Shown here one piece after another: positions 1 to 8,046 of a stretch of 21,770 nt of DNA. Each line of letters starts with the position of its first letter. Position 1 is the first letter of the stretch. The stretch comes from Sulfurovum sp. UBA1140 (GTDB lineage: Bacteria > Campylobacterota > Campylobacteria > Campylobacterales > Sulfurovaceae). The translations under genes and the position numbers were made by a program. Under the pieces are notes generated by a model. It was not told the DNA's origin, searched no databases, and saw only the letters and a list, made by a program, of their open reading frames with translations. The stretch is from the NCBI GenBank assembly GCA_002311915.1, contig DCAF01000050.1, positions 1 through 21,770 of the forward strand. Direction: 5' to 3'.

Positions 1-162
1 GTAGGTAGTTTTGAAAGAAGTCTAGTATTTTTTTAAAAATCAATTTCATATTTAACCTTATTGAATGATTTAAAATTAATTACTTAATTATATCACAACT
101 TTATTTCTTAAAAATTTAATTTATAGTATAATTTTAATAAAATATTATGTAACCTTTTATGT

Positions 163-168
163 TATAAT
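163..168 (+). promoter_or_regulatory. Probable -10 box of proC
   Basis: A perfect TATAAT lies 19 bp upstream of the proC TTG start, in a very AT-rich 187-bp leader. No good -35 box is seen, as is usual for Campylobacterota sigma-70 promoters. A second TATAAT occurs at 127-132 and could be an alternative. The ribosome binding site AGGAG is at 177-181. Confidence 0.5.
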
Positions 169-187
169 CGAAAAAAAGGAGTCAAAT

Positions 188-934
188 TTGACACTTACCA
201 TTATAGGAACAGGTTCTATGGGCATGGCCATTGCTCATGGATTAAAAGAGAGATACACCTTAGAGTTTGTAGCACGTGACCTATCAAAACTAGAAACCAT
301 CAAAAATGAGTACCAAGCAAACATCTATCCCCTTGAAAATTTTGACATCACCAATAAAAATATTATTCTTGCCGTTAAACCTTATGCCCTAGAGAGTGTT
401 GGGAAACAGCTAAAAGGCAGAGCCAATACCCTATACTCTGTTTTAGCAGGGTCATCTTTAGACGCATTAAATACCCATATAGCAACTCAAAGCAGTGTAC
501 GTATCATGCCCAATGTCTCTGCCAAATTTAAAGCCTCTACCAGTGTTATGACAGGAGATGAGCATAAAAGAGCCGAAGCAGAAGAGATATTCTCTGCCAT
601 TGGTGATACCTTTTGGGTAGGAAGTGAAAAAGAGATAGATATTGCCACAGCTATTGCAGGTTCGGGCCCTGCCCTGCTTACCCTTGTTGCCGAAGCGATG
701 ATGGATGGATTGGTCAAAGAGGGAATGAAACGCCCCGATGCTACAGGCATTACCAATTCACTCTTTAAAGGGTTCGCTCCACTTATCGCCTCAAACCACC
801 CTGCCCTTATAAAAGATTCGGTCATGAGTCCAGGAGGCACCACCGCGGCAGCCTATGCCATGCTAGAAGAGGGTGCTGTACGAAGCTCTTTTATTAAAGC
901 CGTTGGCGAAGCGTTTAAAGTAACCCAAAAATAG
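188..934 (+). CDS. proC: Pyrroline-5-carboxylate reductase
   Basis: This enzyme makes the last step of proline synthesis, the NAD(P)H-dependent reduction of 1-pyrroline-5-carboxylate to L-proline, in the cytoplasm. The N-terminal Rossmann motif GTGSMG is at residues 7-12. The ProC-typical RIMPN (105-109), GSGPA (158-162) and SPGGTT (214-219) follow; the last two belong to the C-terminal helical dimerisation and substrate-binding domain. At 248 aa it is slightly shorter than the usual 260-280 aa but complete. The start is TTG, chosen because AGGAG at 177-181 lies 6 bp upstream and the Rossmann strand begins immediately after it. It is apparently monocistronic: the next intact plus-strand gene is hpf, 1.5 kb away, with a transposase relic and a minus-strand gene between them. 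Confidence 0.95.
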   Translation: MTLTIIGTGSMGMAIAHGLKERYTLEFVARDLSKLETIKNEYQANIYPLENFDITNKNIILAVKPYALESVGKQLKGRANTLYSVLAGSSLDALNTHIATQSSVRIMPNVSAKFKASTSVMTGDEHKRAEAEEIFSAIGDTFWVGSEKEIDIATAIAGSGPALLTLVAEAMMDGLVKEGMKRPDATGITNSLFKGFAPLIASNHPALIKDSVMSPGGTTAAAYAMLEEGAVRSSFIKAVGEAFKVTQK

Positions 935-1620
935 TTACTATCGCGAGGCTAAAGCCCAATGCCAATGAATTAAGCCCAAACCCACCTAAAACCCAGCCTT
1001 TTTAGAGACTAGAAACTTAGTAGAAGAGTGCTTCTTTCTATCAAAGCTTCTATCGGGTTTTATGGGCAGTAAATTTCCTAAAATTTCATCCTCAATCATC
1101 TGATATATTTTCTCCTCACGAACATTTTTTTGAAACATTAAGACCAAGCTGTTTTTCATACAACCAATAGAAAAACTCTTATTGAGTTGATAGAGATATT
1201 TTCGTTCTTTGGCTTCATTATAGAAAGAGACTCTCTCTTCCATTACATCATTCATAATCAAAGAGCAGATGTTGTTGGTCAAGATTGTAGCATAAAAGTC
1301 TTGATTGATTGCTATCTGCGTTAAACCTGTGAAGTTCTCTAAATTGAAGATATTTTTTAGAACATCATATCCAATTTCAACTCCCCATCTTTTAAAATAT
1401 AGCTCTTGAAATATCTCTGTTTTGTACTCATCTTGTGATAAAAGAGAGGTCAACAACACTTCAACAGCTCCATTTTGAAGAACTACTTTTATAGCTCGTA
1501 TTTTCAGTTTATCACCTATTTTTAGTTCTTGTATTAATGCCTTTAAATTTGGATGCTGCTTCTCTTTTGATAAGTTAGTCGGAATCGGTGTGTTTATACC
1601 CGAACTATCTAGTAGATTTT
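935..1620 (-). mobile_element. Degenerate IS4-type insertion sequence
   Basis: The transposase relic and its 3' flank fill the whole space between proC and the secreted-protein gene. The outer boundary next to proC is uncertain. The segment 945-975 contains AAGCCC twice and could be the old terminal region, but no matching inverted repeat is visible near 1600-1620, where the element's left part has been lost. No target-site duplication could be assigned. The extents are therefore approximate. Confidence 0.5.
986..1618 (-). pseudogene. Remnant of IS4-type transposase (C-terminal part)
   Basis: An open minus-strand frame runs from an in-frame stop at 1619-1621 to the stop at 986-988. It holds only the C-terminal part of an IS4-superfamily DDE transposase. 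The diagnostic Y-x2-R-x3-E-x6-K signature is intact in YFKRWGVEIGYDVLK and supplies the last catalytic glutamate; the segment just before it (GAVEVLLTSLL) is also typical. The two catalytic aspartates and the N-terminal DNA-binding part are missing, so it cannot be active. A GTG at 1457-1459 could nominally start a 157-codon ORF, but homology-like sequence continues upstream of it (about residues HPNLKALIQELKIGDKLKIR), so this is a broken gene and not a short one. The 5' break falls at about 1600-1620, exactly at the 3' end of the next minus-strand gene. Confidence 0.8.
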
Positions 1621-2162
1621 AACGATGAAAACATCTCAATATCATCAACTCGCCCACTCCCCCGAATTAAAAAAGCATTAACAAAAAGCAGTTGGTTTTC
1701 TTTTTCAAATTTGTGTAAATCCTCTTCTATATTTCGAGTAAACGTCTGCCATGTTCCATTTATCGAGTTGACTCCTAATCCATAATAGAGGTTGCCATCG
1801 TCACTGCCCGAAGTATAAATAAGGTATCGGTAACCATAATCGGTATAAATACTAAGAAGAATAACAAAATCTTCACTGTAATTCATACTCCACCGAATAA
1901 TCTTATCAGAACTTCTCCACGCCTTCACCCCTTTTTTAGCACCCAAGATATAGGTATCTTTGCTACCACTTCCCTTAAATTTTACAACACGACTCTTTTT
2001 ATTAAAATCATACACTTTATCTATCGTAGCTGTTGAGTCTGCATATAAAGTGTGCCATTTTTTATCTTTTTTACGCTCGGCATTCTCGTATACTTTGGCA
2101 TCTACACCACTAAACAAGAGTAGAAATATTAATAAAATAGAAAATTTTAATCTCTGATTCAT
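1605..2162 (-). CDS. Secreted beta-rich protein of unknown function
   Basis: This 185-aa protein has a clear Sec signal peptide (residues 1-22: basic start, hydrophobic core FSILLIFLLLFSGV, cleavage after DA). The rest has no membrane segments and alternates short beta-type stretches. The block NGTWQTFTRNIEEDL (135-149) followed by NAFLIRGSGRVDDIEMF (162-178) resembles an all-beta, carbohydrate-binding-like domain that I have seen at the ends of many secreted bacterial proteins; this is recognition from memory, and no function is assigned. The start ATG at 2160-2162 is preceded by AAGGAG at good spacing. The stop codon lies within the junction with the transposase remnant (1605-1620), so the last few residues (SSLKSTR) may have been changed by that event. 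It is not in an operon: hpf diverges from it across a 260-bp spacer. Confidence 0.75.
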   Translation of the reverse strand: MNQRLKFSILLIFLLLFSGVDAKVYENAERKKDKKWHTLYADSTATIDKVYDFNKKSRVVKFKGSGSKDTYILGAKKGVKAWRSSDKIIRWSMNYSEDFVILLSIYTDYGYRYLIYTSGSDDGNLYYGLGVNSINGTWQTFTRNIEEDLHKFEKENQLLFVNAFLIRGSGRVDDIEMFSSLKSTR

Positions 2163-2317
2163 GGAGTTTCTCCTTTCTTAACAAGCTTATAAAATAATTA
2201 TTAATTAAAACCAACAAAAAACATTATTCTAATAATACTTCTTTTAAGCTTAGAGATTATTGAGCCTTATTTATTAAGTTAATGATATTGATTCACCCTC
2301 CGTTTACCTTTCTTGGG

Positions 2318-2323
2318 TATAAT
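2318..2323 (+). promoter_or_regulatory. Probable -10 box of hpf
   Basis: TATAAT preceded by GGG lies 99 bp upstream of the hpf ATG, giving a leader of roughly 90 nt. The 260-bp spacer 2163-2422 between the divergent secreted-protein gene and hpf holds nothing else I can assign. The hpf ribosome binding site AAGGA is at 2412-2416. Confidence 0.45.
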
Positions 2324-2422
2324 TTAAAACTTGAAACAACAGTTAAGAAGAGCTTCTCATTTTAGTGAACTTTTTTTAATTAAAAATGTTTTAAGCACAA
2401 TAACATTAAAGAAGGATATACC

Positions 2423-2956
2423 ATGAGTAGAAATATTGTGGGAAGACGTTTTGACCTATCTGATTCTATCAGAGCACACATCTCAGAGAGTATTGACGGG
2501 CTAGATAAATACAATTTAAATATTATTTCAACCAACACTATTATCTCAGGTGATAACAAATCAAAAGAGGGTGTTTCTTTAGAAATTGTTATTAAACTTA
2601 AAGATAAAAACACCATCGTCATCACCCAAAAAGACAAAGATGTTTATGCTGCTGCAGATACTGCCATCAGTAGAGCTCAAAAAGCACTAAGACGACATGC
2701 TGATAAAGTTAAAGACCATAAAATTATGTCATTTAAAGACTTGGGTGTCGAAGCAGAAGCCGTTCTTGACCTTAATTCAGATGAAGAGGTAGAGTTGGTT
2801 CCAATGGATTTAGAACTTCATAAACCACTTGATTTTGACGAAGCCATTGACGCACTTAAAGCCGAGAAAAAACGTCAATTTATCGTTTTCAACGACCATG
2901 ATGGACTCATGAGAGTTATGTATAAAAGAGCTGACGGAAAATTCGGTCTCTATTAA
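2423..2956 (+). CDS. hpf: Long-form ribosome hibernation promoting factor
   Basis: This protein binds the 30S decoding region and drives dimerisation of idle ribosomes to 100S particles in stationary phase or starvation. At 177 aa it is the long form. The N-terminal S30AE/HPF domain (about 1-100) includes the conserved RAQKALRRHADKVKDHK segment. After a short acidic linker (about 108-127) comes the C-terminal dimerisation domain (about 128-177), with KPLDFDEAIDAL, FIVFNDHDGLMRVMYKR and a terminal DGKFGLY. Both domains are complete, so a separate RMF is not needed for dimer formation (known for the family). The start ATG has AAGGA 6 bp upstream. Its stop overlaps the stop of the convergent membrane-protein gene. 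Confidence 0.93.
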   Translation: MSRNIVGRRFDLSDSIRAHISESIDGLDKYNLNIISTNTIISGDNKSKEGVSLEIVIKLKDKNTIVITQKDKDVYAAADTAISRAQKALRRHADKVKDHKIMSFKDLGVEAEAVLDLNSDEEVELVPMDLELHKPLDFDEAIDALKAEKKRQFIVFNDHDGLMRVMYKRADGKFGLY

Positions 2957-3384
2957 TATGTAGTGTGGGCATTCCTGCCCACAAAAAATAAAAAACCACT
3001 AAAAAACAGAGCCAAAGCCAAAGCCATATCTACCACCCCAACCGACATCAACAACCAATAATCCCCCGAAGCCCACCGAGATAAAAAAGCCCCCAAAGTA
3101 ATAACCACAGCTAAAAATATAAAAAATCCAACCCGATAAAACTGCCAAATCTTAGGATTCTCTAAGCCCTCTATACGTTCCAAGTTCTTCTTGCAACTCT
3201 TAATAAAAATATACTTTGTCTTAATCAAGCCCAATAAAAATCCCATCATCAAAAAAAACAATAAGTTTATAAGGTCATCATCCAAAGCATACGCCTCGAC
3301 ACAAAGCCTATACGACTTTAACGAAAGAGCTATAAAACCAATGTACCAAACAACAGCAGAGAGTATTTTTAGAGTGTTTTTCAT
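2953..3384 (-). CDS. Four-helix membrane protein of unknown function
   Basis: This 143-aa protein has four hydrophobic segments (about 5-25, 38-55, 83-103, 109-134) and a basic cytoplasmic-looking loop KSCKKNLERIEGLENPKIWQ (62-81). I do not recognise a named family. The ATG overlaps the recG stop as ATGA (3381-3384), and AAGGAA lies just upstream inside recG, so it is very likely translated by coupling with recG. The last residues, VGRNAHT, are encoded by the palindromic repeat at 2964-2983. The original C-terminus probably ended near residue 130, and the repeat has supplied a new tail and stop. Its 3' end overlaps the end of convergent hpf. Confidence 0.72.
   Translation of the reverse strand: MKNTLKILSAVVWYIGFIALSLKSYRLCVEAYALDDDLINLLFFLMMGFLLGLIKTKYIFIKSCKKNLERIEGLENPKIWQFYRVGFFIFLAVVITLGAFLSRWASGDYWLLMSVGVVDMALALALFFSGFLFFVGRNAHTTY
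2964..2983. repeat. Palindromic repeat, copy 1 (8-bp stem)
   Basis: TGTGGGCA-TTCC-TGCCCACA is a perfect 8-bp inverted repeat with a 4-nt loop, flanked by six A on the right (2983-2988). Read on the minus strand it is T6-GTGGGCA-GGAA-TGCCCAC, the same arrangement as copy 2 at 9478-9500 on the plus strand. It lies at the convergent ends of hpf and the membrane protein. The T-run precedes the hairpin in the direction of minus-strand transcription and is absent after it on the plus strand, so this is not a textbook Rho-independent terminator. Confidence 0.75.
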
Positions 3385-5192
3385 GAGATTCCTTTCTTTG
3401 TTGATAAACTCAACAACTTCACCCTCTCCTTAGCCACTCGAATAATCTGCTCATCATCTGCCAAGTTTAGCCACTTAAATTGTGTACCACTCTGAATGGT
3501 TCCATCTAAAATATCCCCAGAGTTTCTATATTTTAAATCCAATTTGGCAATCTCAAATCCACTTGTGGTTTTAGTAAACGAGGCAAGTCTGGCATTTTTT
3601 TTATCGTTGGTGAACAAAAAGCAGTAGCTCTTTAAGCCCAAACGCCCAACTCGCCCCCGAAGTTGATGCAGAGTGGCTAAACCTAACCGTTCAGCCCCCA
3701 CAATAACAATGAGTGTTAAACGAGGCAGAGAGATACCCACCTCGACTACCGTGGTGGCTAAAAGAATGTTGCCTTTTTCTCTAAAGTCTACCAATACCTT
3801 CTCTTTATTTTTATCTTTTCCATGGGTCAAATAGACATGTTCAAACCGTTTCTCCCAAAAGCCTCGCCCCTCTTCTAACGACTGATAGGGTATCTCTTGG
3901 CTCTCTTCAACCAACGGGTAGACAATTAAAACTTGATTATTTTGAGCAATCTCATCTTTAATACTCCCTAGCAGTTCTGAAAAATCCCCTTTGCCAATAA
4001 CACGTGTGGTAATGTCTTTATCGAAAGGGGTGGTGGTAATTAGACTTACATCTATCAATTCAGACTCCATCATCGCCTGTGTTCGTGGAATGGGTGTGGC
4101 AGAGAACTGTAAAAAGTGGGGTTTTTTTTCATCTTGGCTCATCATACTCTCTAAAACAGCCCGTTGCTTGGTTCCAAAACGGTGCTGTTCATCGACCATT
4201 ACCAAAGGAGCCGTGGGCATATCCTCTTTAAAAAGAATCGCATGTGTACCAATAATAAAATCAGCCGTCAGATAATCCCCTCTATTTTTACCCTGCATTA
4301 CCAAAGCAATATTTAGGGTATTGGGCAGATGCTTTAGTGCCTCTTCATAAATTTGTACTGCCAACAGAGAAGTAGGTGCCATCAAAATACTTTTTTGAGG
4401 ATACGCCATCATTGCCCCTGCTAAAATAATCATGGTTTTACCCGACCCAACATCACCAATAATCAACCGTTTGGTGGCTTTTTTAACAGAATTTAAATCC
4501 TTTTGAACCTCAGCAATCACCTTCTGTTGCTCTTGGGTTAAATGAAACGGAAGATTTTTGACAAACAGACCAATATCCCCATTCAATGCCAACAGTGCAG
4601 GAAAATCTACCCGTTTTCCACGAAGCTTTTTCATATGGTTAAAAGCTTCAATAAACTTTAAGACCTCATAATCCACACTCTCTATCTGTTGCATACTTTT
4701 AGGGTAATGAAGCCCCAAAAGAGTATTCACCTCTTGATGCTCTAACCCTTCATCATAGAGATTTTCTTCAAAAATATAATACTCTATCAACGAACGGATA
4801 CGGCTCTCTTTAAGCGAAGCTGTATATTTAGGCGTAATCTCACCCACACGTTTAAGTGATTTGGGTTGCGACATCTGTAACGCCCCACGATACTCCTCTA
4901 CCCGTCCCTGTATATAGTGATGACTGCCCACAGTAAAAAGCTGATAATGATAAGGAGTCACCCGAAACAGCATCGAGCCTAACGATTGATTCAGATGCTT
5001 TAACCAAAACTTTATACGCAGTTTTCCATGAACATTCGAGACCTCTTTAACCGTGGCTTCAAAGGTCTGTGTCTCGCCAATGGTGATGCTTTTTGCCAGT
5101 GTAGAGTTGTTATAACCCGAAGGAATAAGCAGTGCTAAATCTAGTAAAGAGGTGATTTTTAATTTTCCAAATAGAGCTTTAGCTTCTTGCAT
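3381..5192 (-). CDS. recG: ATP-dependent DNA helicase RecG
   Basis: RecG remodels branched DNA, reversing stalled forks and processing recombination intermediates. At 603 aa it matches the short RecG of Campylobacterota rather than the roughly 690 aa of E. coli. An N-terminal OB-fold wedge domain (about 40-120) binds the junction. The helicase core then shows Walker A GDVGSGKT (246-253), DEQH (334-337), SATPIPRT (364-371), TTVVEVGISLP (480-490) and the arginine-finger motif QLRGRVGR (510-517). The RecG-specific end DLKYRNSGDILDGTIQSG is at 552-569. The start ATG follows a strong AGGAGG and a nearby -10 box. The downstream membrane-protein gene overlaps it by 4 bp. Confidence 0.95.
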   Translation of the reverse strand: MQEAKALFGKLKITSLLDLALLIPSGYNNSTLAKSITIGETQTFEATVKEVSNVHGKLRIKFWLKHLNQSLGSMLFRVTPYHYQLFTVGSHHYIQGRVEEYRGALQMSQPKSLKRVGEITPKYTASLKESRIRSLIEYYIFEENLYDEGLEHQEVNTLLGLHYPKSMQQIESVDYEVLKFIEAFNHMKKLRGKRVDFPALLALNGDIGLFVKNLPFHLTQEQQKVIAEVQKDLNSVKKATKRLIIGDVGSGKTMIILAGAMMAYPQKSILMAPTSLLAVQIYEEALKHLPNTLNIALVMQGKNRGDYLTADFIIGTHAILFKEDMPTAPLVMVDEQHRFGTKQRAVLESMMSQDEKKPHFLQFSATPIPRTQAMMESELIDVSLITTTPFDKDITTRVIGKGDFSELLGSIKDEIAQNNQVLIVYPLVEESQEIPYQSLEEGRGFWEKRFEHVYLTHGKDKNKEKVLVDFREKGNILLATTVVEVGISLPRLTLIVIVGAERLGLATLHQLRGRVGRLGLKSYCFLFTNDKKNARLASFTKTTSGFEIAKLDLKYRNSGDILDGTIQSGTQFKWLNLADDEQIIRVAKERVKLLSLSTKKGIS

Positions 5193-5211
5193 ACTGCCTC
5201 CTTTTGGGTAT

Positions 5212-5217
5212 ATTATA
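5212..5217 (-). promoter_or_regulatory. Probable -10 box of recG
   Basis: Read on the minus strand this is TATAAT, 19 bp upstream of the recG ATG, with AGGAGG between them. It would drive recG and the coupled membrane-protein gene from a very short leader. Confidence 0.5.
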
Positions 5218-5280
5218 CAAAAAAATCACATTTTGTCATCACAAATATTATGTTAAAATAGTAAAAAAAAGAAAGAATCG

Positions 5281-5451
5281 ATGAATCATCAAACTTTTGC
5301 CAAAAAAATGCACCCCTATACCATCCTTTATGTAGAAGATGACCAGCAAGTTCGTGCTTATATTAGTGAATTTCTTGGTCGTTACTGCAAAAAAATCTAT
5401 GCGTGTGAGAGCAGTGAAGAGGGGCTAGAGATTTATAATTCATTTCTATGA
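5281..5451 (+). pseudogene. Truncated response-regulator receiver domain (56 codons)
   Basis: An ATG at 5281 opens a 56-residue reading frame ending at TGA 5449-5451. Residues 13-21 (YTILYVEDD) are the first beta strand and acidic pocket of a CheY-like receiver domain. The sequence DQQVRAYISEFLGRYCKKIYACESSEEGLEIY fits helix 1, strand 2 and helix 2. The frame then ends in NSFL just before the place where strand 3 and the phospho-acceptor aspartate belong. All of the output or kinase region is gone, so this is the 5' stub of a two-component gene left by deletion. A TAAAAT at 5254-5259 may be its former -10 box. The rest of 5193-5508 holds only the recG promoter and, at 5488-5499, the short palindrome ATAGAATTCTAT. 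Confidence 0.7.
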
Positions 5452-5508
5452 AAAAGTTATGACAACATCTTTTTTCTGCTTTTTCTGATAGAATTCTATT
5501 CTGTATCG

Positions 5509-7878
5509 TTACTTAATAGAACGCTTACCTCGCCGACGAATAAACCAAATCACCCCCAAAACTCCAAACAGCAAAGGCAACCCAATCTGAACCCAAGCCG
5601 AAATCTTTGTACTTTTATTTAAAATATCTTTGTGCATATCATTGTCTATCTCAACGCCTACCATATTGGCTACATGGTTCATCGCAGAGATTGCCAAATC
5701 ACCATCAGGTATATCTTGGTGACAAGAAAAGCAGACCCCACTACGGTCAAGTTTGGCTCTCTGTTCTGCACTCAATGGATTGGCTAAAGTCCAGTGGTTG
5801 TCCACGGTTTGGACTTGTGTGCCGTTCTCATCTACCATCACAGAGTAGTCATGTTTTAGATTTGGGATGGCAGGTATCTGCTCATCTACTCTTTTAGGCA
5901 AGACTTTTCCATCTGCCGTCATCAAATCGATCACAGCTGTTTTGGTTTGGTCTCCAAAATATTTACCCCCATTGATTCCCATACCCAATGCTTTTTTAGA
6001 GGTATGACAACTCTCACAACTTCTTGCCTCTTTGGTAATCGTATGAGGGTTGACTTGCGACATGGTGATGGAATTTTGCCCCTCTTCTCCTGCTCCCTCG
6101 ACATTGGGGATTTTAAATATATGGTTTTGCAGTAGAGCTTTTCCATCTTTACCAATAACCGTAATGGTCGTTTGACACCCAGGGATAGTTGGAGAGACTC
6201 GCCCCTCTCCATTTTGGCTAAGAGCAGGGTTCTCCCAACGCAAGTAACTTCGTGTTTCGGTTACTTTTCCATCAACTAAAAATTTTTCGAGCGAATCTTC
6301 TCCTGTCATTCCATGAATATCGTGATGTTTTGAAGCCTTTAGATAGTCAGGATTATGTTTTCCCTCCGAATAGTCTATCTTGACATGACATCCATAACAT
6401 TGAGGAGCCCAAGTGGCATGGCACGTGTAGCACTCTAATTTATCGGTGTGGGCTTCAATTTTATCCATCGCTACGAGTGCTTTTTTAGAGAGTTTCTCAT
6501 CCTCTTTGAGCTTTTTGAGTGGCGTTAGCTCTATATCTTTGCCCGAAGCAAGGTGCATGATAATCTTATCACCATGTCGCACTGCTTTGGTTAATGGATT
6601 TCCTCTTGCAGAGAGTAAAAATCCATCACCTTGGTCTTTTGGGATAGAACCTTTTTTGAGATACTCTGCTAAAGTTTTGGTTGTCCCTCGACCTTTTCCC
6701 TCTTTTGGCTTGGTATCAAACTCATCAGAGTAGCCAAGTGGCAGTTCCCATGGGTATTTTTTGGTTGTACCGTGACAATCTTGACACTCTATCTCGACAG
6801 CACCCAAGTTTGCTCCTGTCATAAACCCATCACCGTGCATGTCATTACTGGTGTGGCAATCTTGACACAACATCCCTTTGGAATAATGAATATCCTCGGT
6901 AAGGTGCAAGTATCGCTTGGTATGAAGTTTTGGTTGTCCATTTCCCTCACTATCAAAGGTGGACTGATATTCGGTCTCCATAAGCCCTTGATAGGAGACC
7001 CCAATTCTTTTACCTCTGTTGTGGCAAGTGGTACAGGTCTCTACAGGTACACCAGAGTAGTGCGTGCCGTGAATATTGACTTTGACTTTTCGTGAAGATT
7101 GGATTTGGTGGGTAAGTATATGTCCTGCTTCATCCTTTGGAATTTTGCTATCATTTCCCTCGTAGAATCCCTCATTAGAATAAGGGATATGACATGAAGC
7201 ACACCCCATTCCTCGGTAGTCTCCTCGTCTTTTTCGACCTTTTCCCCCTGTATGACAACGCAGACACTCTTGACGCAAGTAGGTATAAACGGCAAGTGCT
7301 GGGTCTTTCTCTATCTCTTCGGCTGTTGGTGCTTCTCTTAGTGCTTTGGACTCTTTTGGAAACGCTTGTGGCTCTTTTTTGGAAAGCTCTGCCATATATT
7401 TTTTATAAATATCTGTTCCTAGTCGCTCATGGGTGTTGTTGCTATCGTAGTTAGATTCAGTATGGTTATAGCCATCGCTTTTCCCAAAACTCCACAATGC
7501 CCCATGAATTTTACCTGCTTCGGTGTTCATCAAAGAGTTCCATTGAGCTTCGACCTGCTCTTGATGGCACATTCCACAAGTATTAATGTTTATCCATTGG
7601 CTTGTTGGTGAAGGGTAGAACTCTTTTGGTCCTTTGTTATTTAAAAAATATGCTAAAGTCCCTGAGTGTGAGAGATTTTTATCTTGTTCATTAGGATTTC
7701 CCCCATGACAAACGATACAGTCATTGCCTTTTGCTCCTGCCTTGTCGGCAACTTTTAGAATCTCTTGCATCATTTTTGATGAGTTGTCTCGGATATGTTC
7801 GATGCCTTTGTGGCACTCTAGGCAGGTGTTGGCGTATAGGCTAAAGGTTAATAGCACTACAATAGATAATATTTTCAT
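5509..7878 (-). CDS. Membrane-anchored dodecaheme cytochrome c
   Basis: This 789-aa protein has a signal peptide (1-16, cleaved near LYA) and one C-terminal membrane helix (about 762-780) followed by a basic tail, so the heme domain faces the periplasm, anchored in the inner membrane. There are twelve CXXCH heme c motifs, with first cysteines at residues 19, 54, 101, 205, 226, 282, 338, 365, 483, 494, 621 and 716. Many extra histidines (for example HGTHY and KHHDIHG) could be distal ligands. No CX15CH site of MccA type and no CXXCK site of NrfA type is seen, so it is not a recognisable sulfite or nitrite reductase. It more likely moves electrons between the quinone pool or membrane and periplasmic partners; the substrate is unknown. 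One cysteine (568) lies outside the heme motifs. The gene stands alone, divergent from fumarase. Confidence 0.88.
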   Translation of the reverse strand: MKILSIVVLLTFSLYANTCLECHKGIEHIRDNSSKMMQEILKVADKAGAKGNDCIVCHGGNPNEQDKNLSHSGTLAYFLNNKGPKEFYPSPTSQWININTCGMCHQEQVEAQWNSLMNTEAGKIHGALWSFGKSDGYNHTESNYDSNNTHERLGTDIYKKYMAELSKKEPQAFPKESKALREAPTAEEIEKDPALAVYTYLRQECLRCHTGGKGRKRRGDYRGMGCASCHIPYSNEGFYEGNDSKIPKDEAGHILTHQIQSSRKVKVNIHGTHYSGVPVETCTTCHNRGKRIGVSYQGLMETEYQSTFDSEGNGQPKLHTKRYLHLTEDIHYSKGMLCQDCHTSNDMHGDGFMTGANLGAVEIECQDCHGTTKKYPWELPLGYSDEFDTKPKEGKGRGTTKTLAEYLKKGSIPKDQGDGFLLSARGNPLTKAVRHGDKIIMHLASGKDIELTPLKKLKEDEKLSKKALVAMDKIEAHTDKLECYTCHATWAPQCYGCHVKIDYSEGKHNPDYLKASKHHDIHGMTGEDSLEKFLVDGKVTETRSYLRWENPALSQNGEGRVSPTIPGCQTTITVIGKDGKALLQNHIFKIPNVEGAGEEGQNSITMSQVNPHTITKEARSCESCHTSKKALGMGINGGKYFGDQTKTAVIDLMTADGKVLPKRVDEQIPAIPNLKHDYSVMVDENGTQVQTVDNHWTLANPLSAEQRAKLDRSGVCFSCHQDIPDGDLAISAMNHVANMVGVEIDNDMHKDILNKSTKISAWVQIGLPLLFGVLGVIWFIRRRGKRSIK

Positions 7879-7985
7879 ATCGTACTCTTTTTTATTTTAT
7901 AATAGTAAAATATTACCTATTTTTATCTGAAAAAACTCTATTAAAACTACACAACCCCTTAATTTTATCCTAATATTTTCTTCAA

Positions 7986-7991
7986 TATAAT
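7986..7991 (+). promoter_or_regulatory. Probable -10 box of the fumarase operon
   Basis: TATAAT lies 55 bp upstream of the fumarase alpha ATG in the 168-bp divergent spacer shared with the cytochrome gene. The ribosome binding site AGGAG at 8037-8041 is 5 bp from the ATG. Confidence 0.5.
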
Positions 7992-8046
7992 AGAACATTA
8001 ACAACCATCGTTGTAGAATATCTCAAATATTAAACTAGGAGATTTT

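Noticed and set aside
487..843. Minus-strand 118-codon open frame opposite proC
   Set aside because: Antisense shadow of a clearly recognised proC; no ribosome binding site or family features.
5488..5499. Palindrome ATAGAATTCTAT near the end of the cytochrome gene as a terminator
   Set aside because: The dyad has no loop, is AT-rich and lacks a following T-run in the direction of the cytochrome transcript.
5931..6212. Minus-strand 93-codon open frame inside the multiheme cytochrome gene (and similar ones at 6819-7004, 7041-7295)
   Set aside because: They are out-of-frame shadows of a gene with twelve CXXCH motifs in the main frame; no start signal or recognisable domain.
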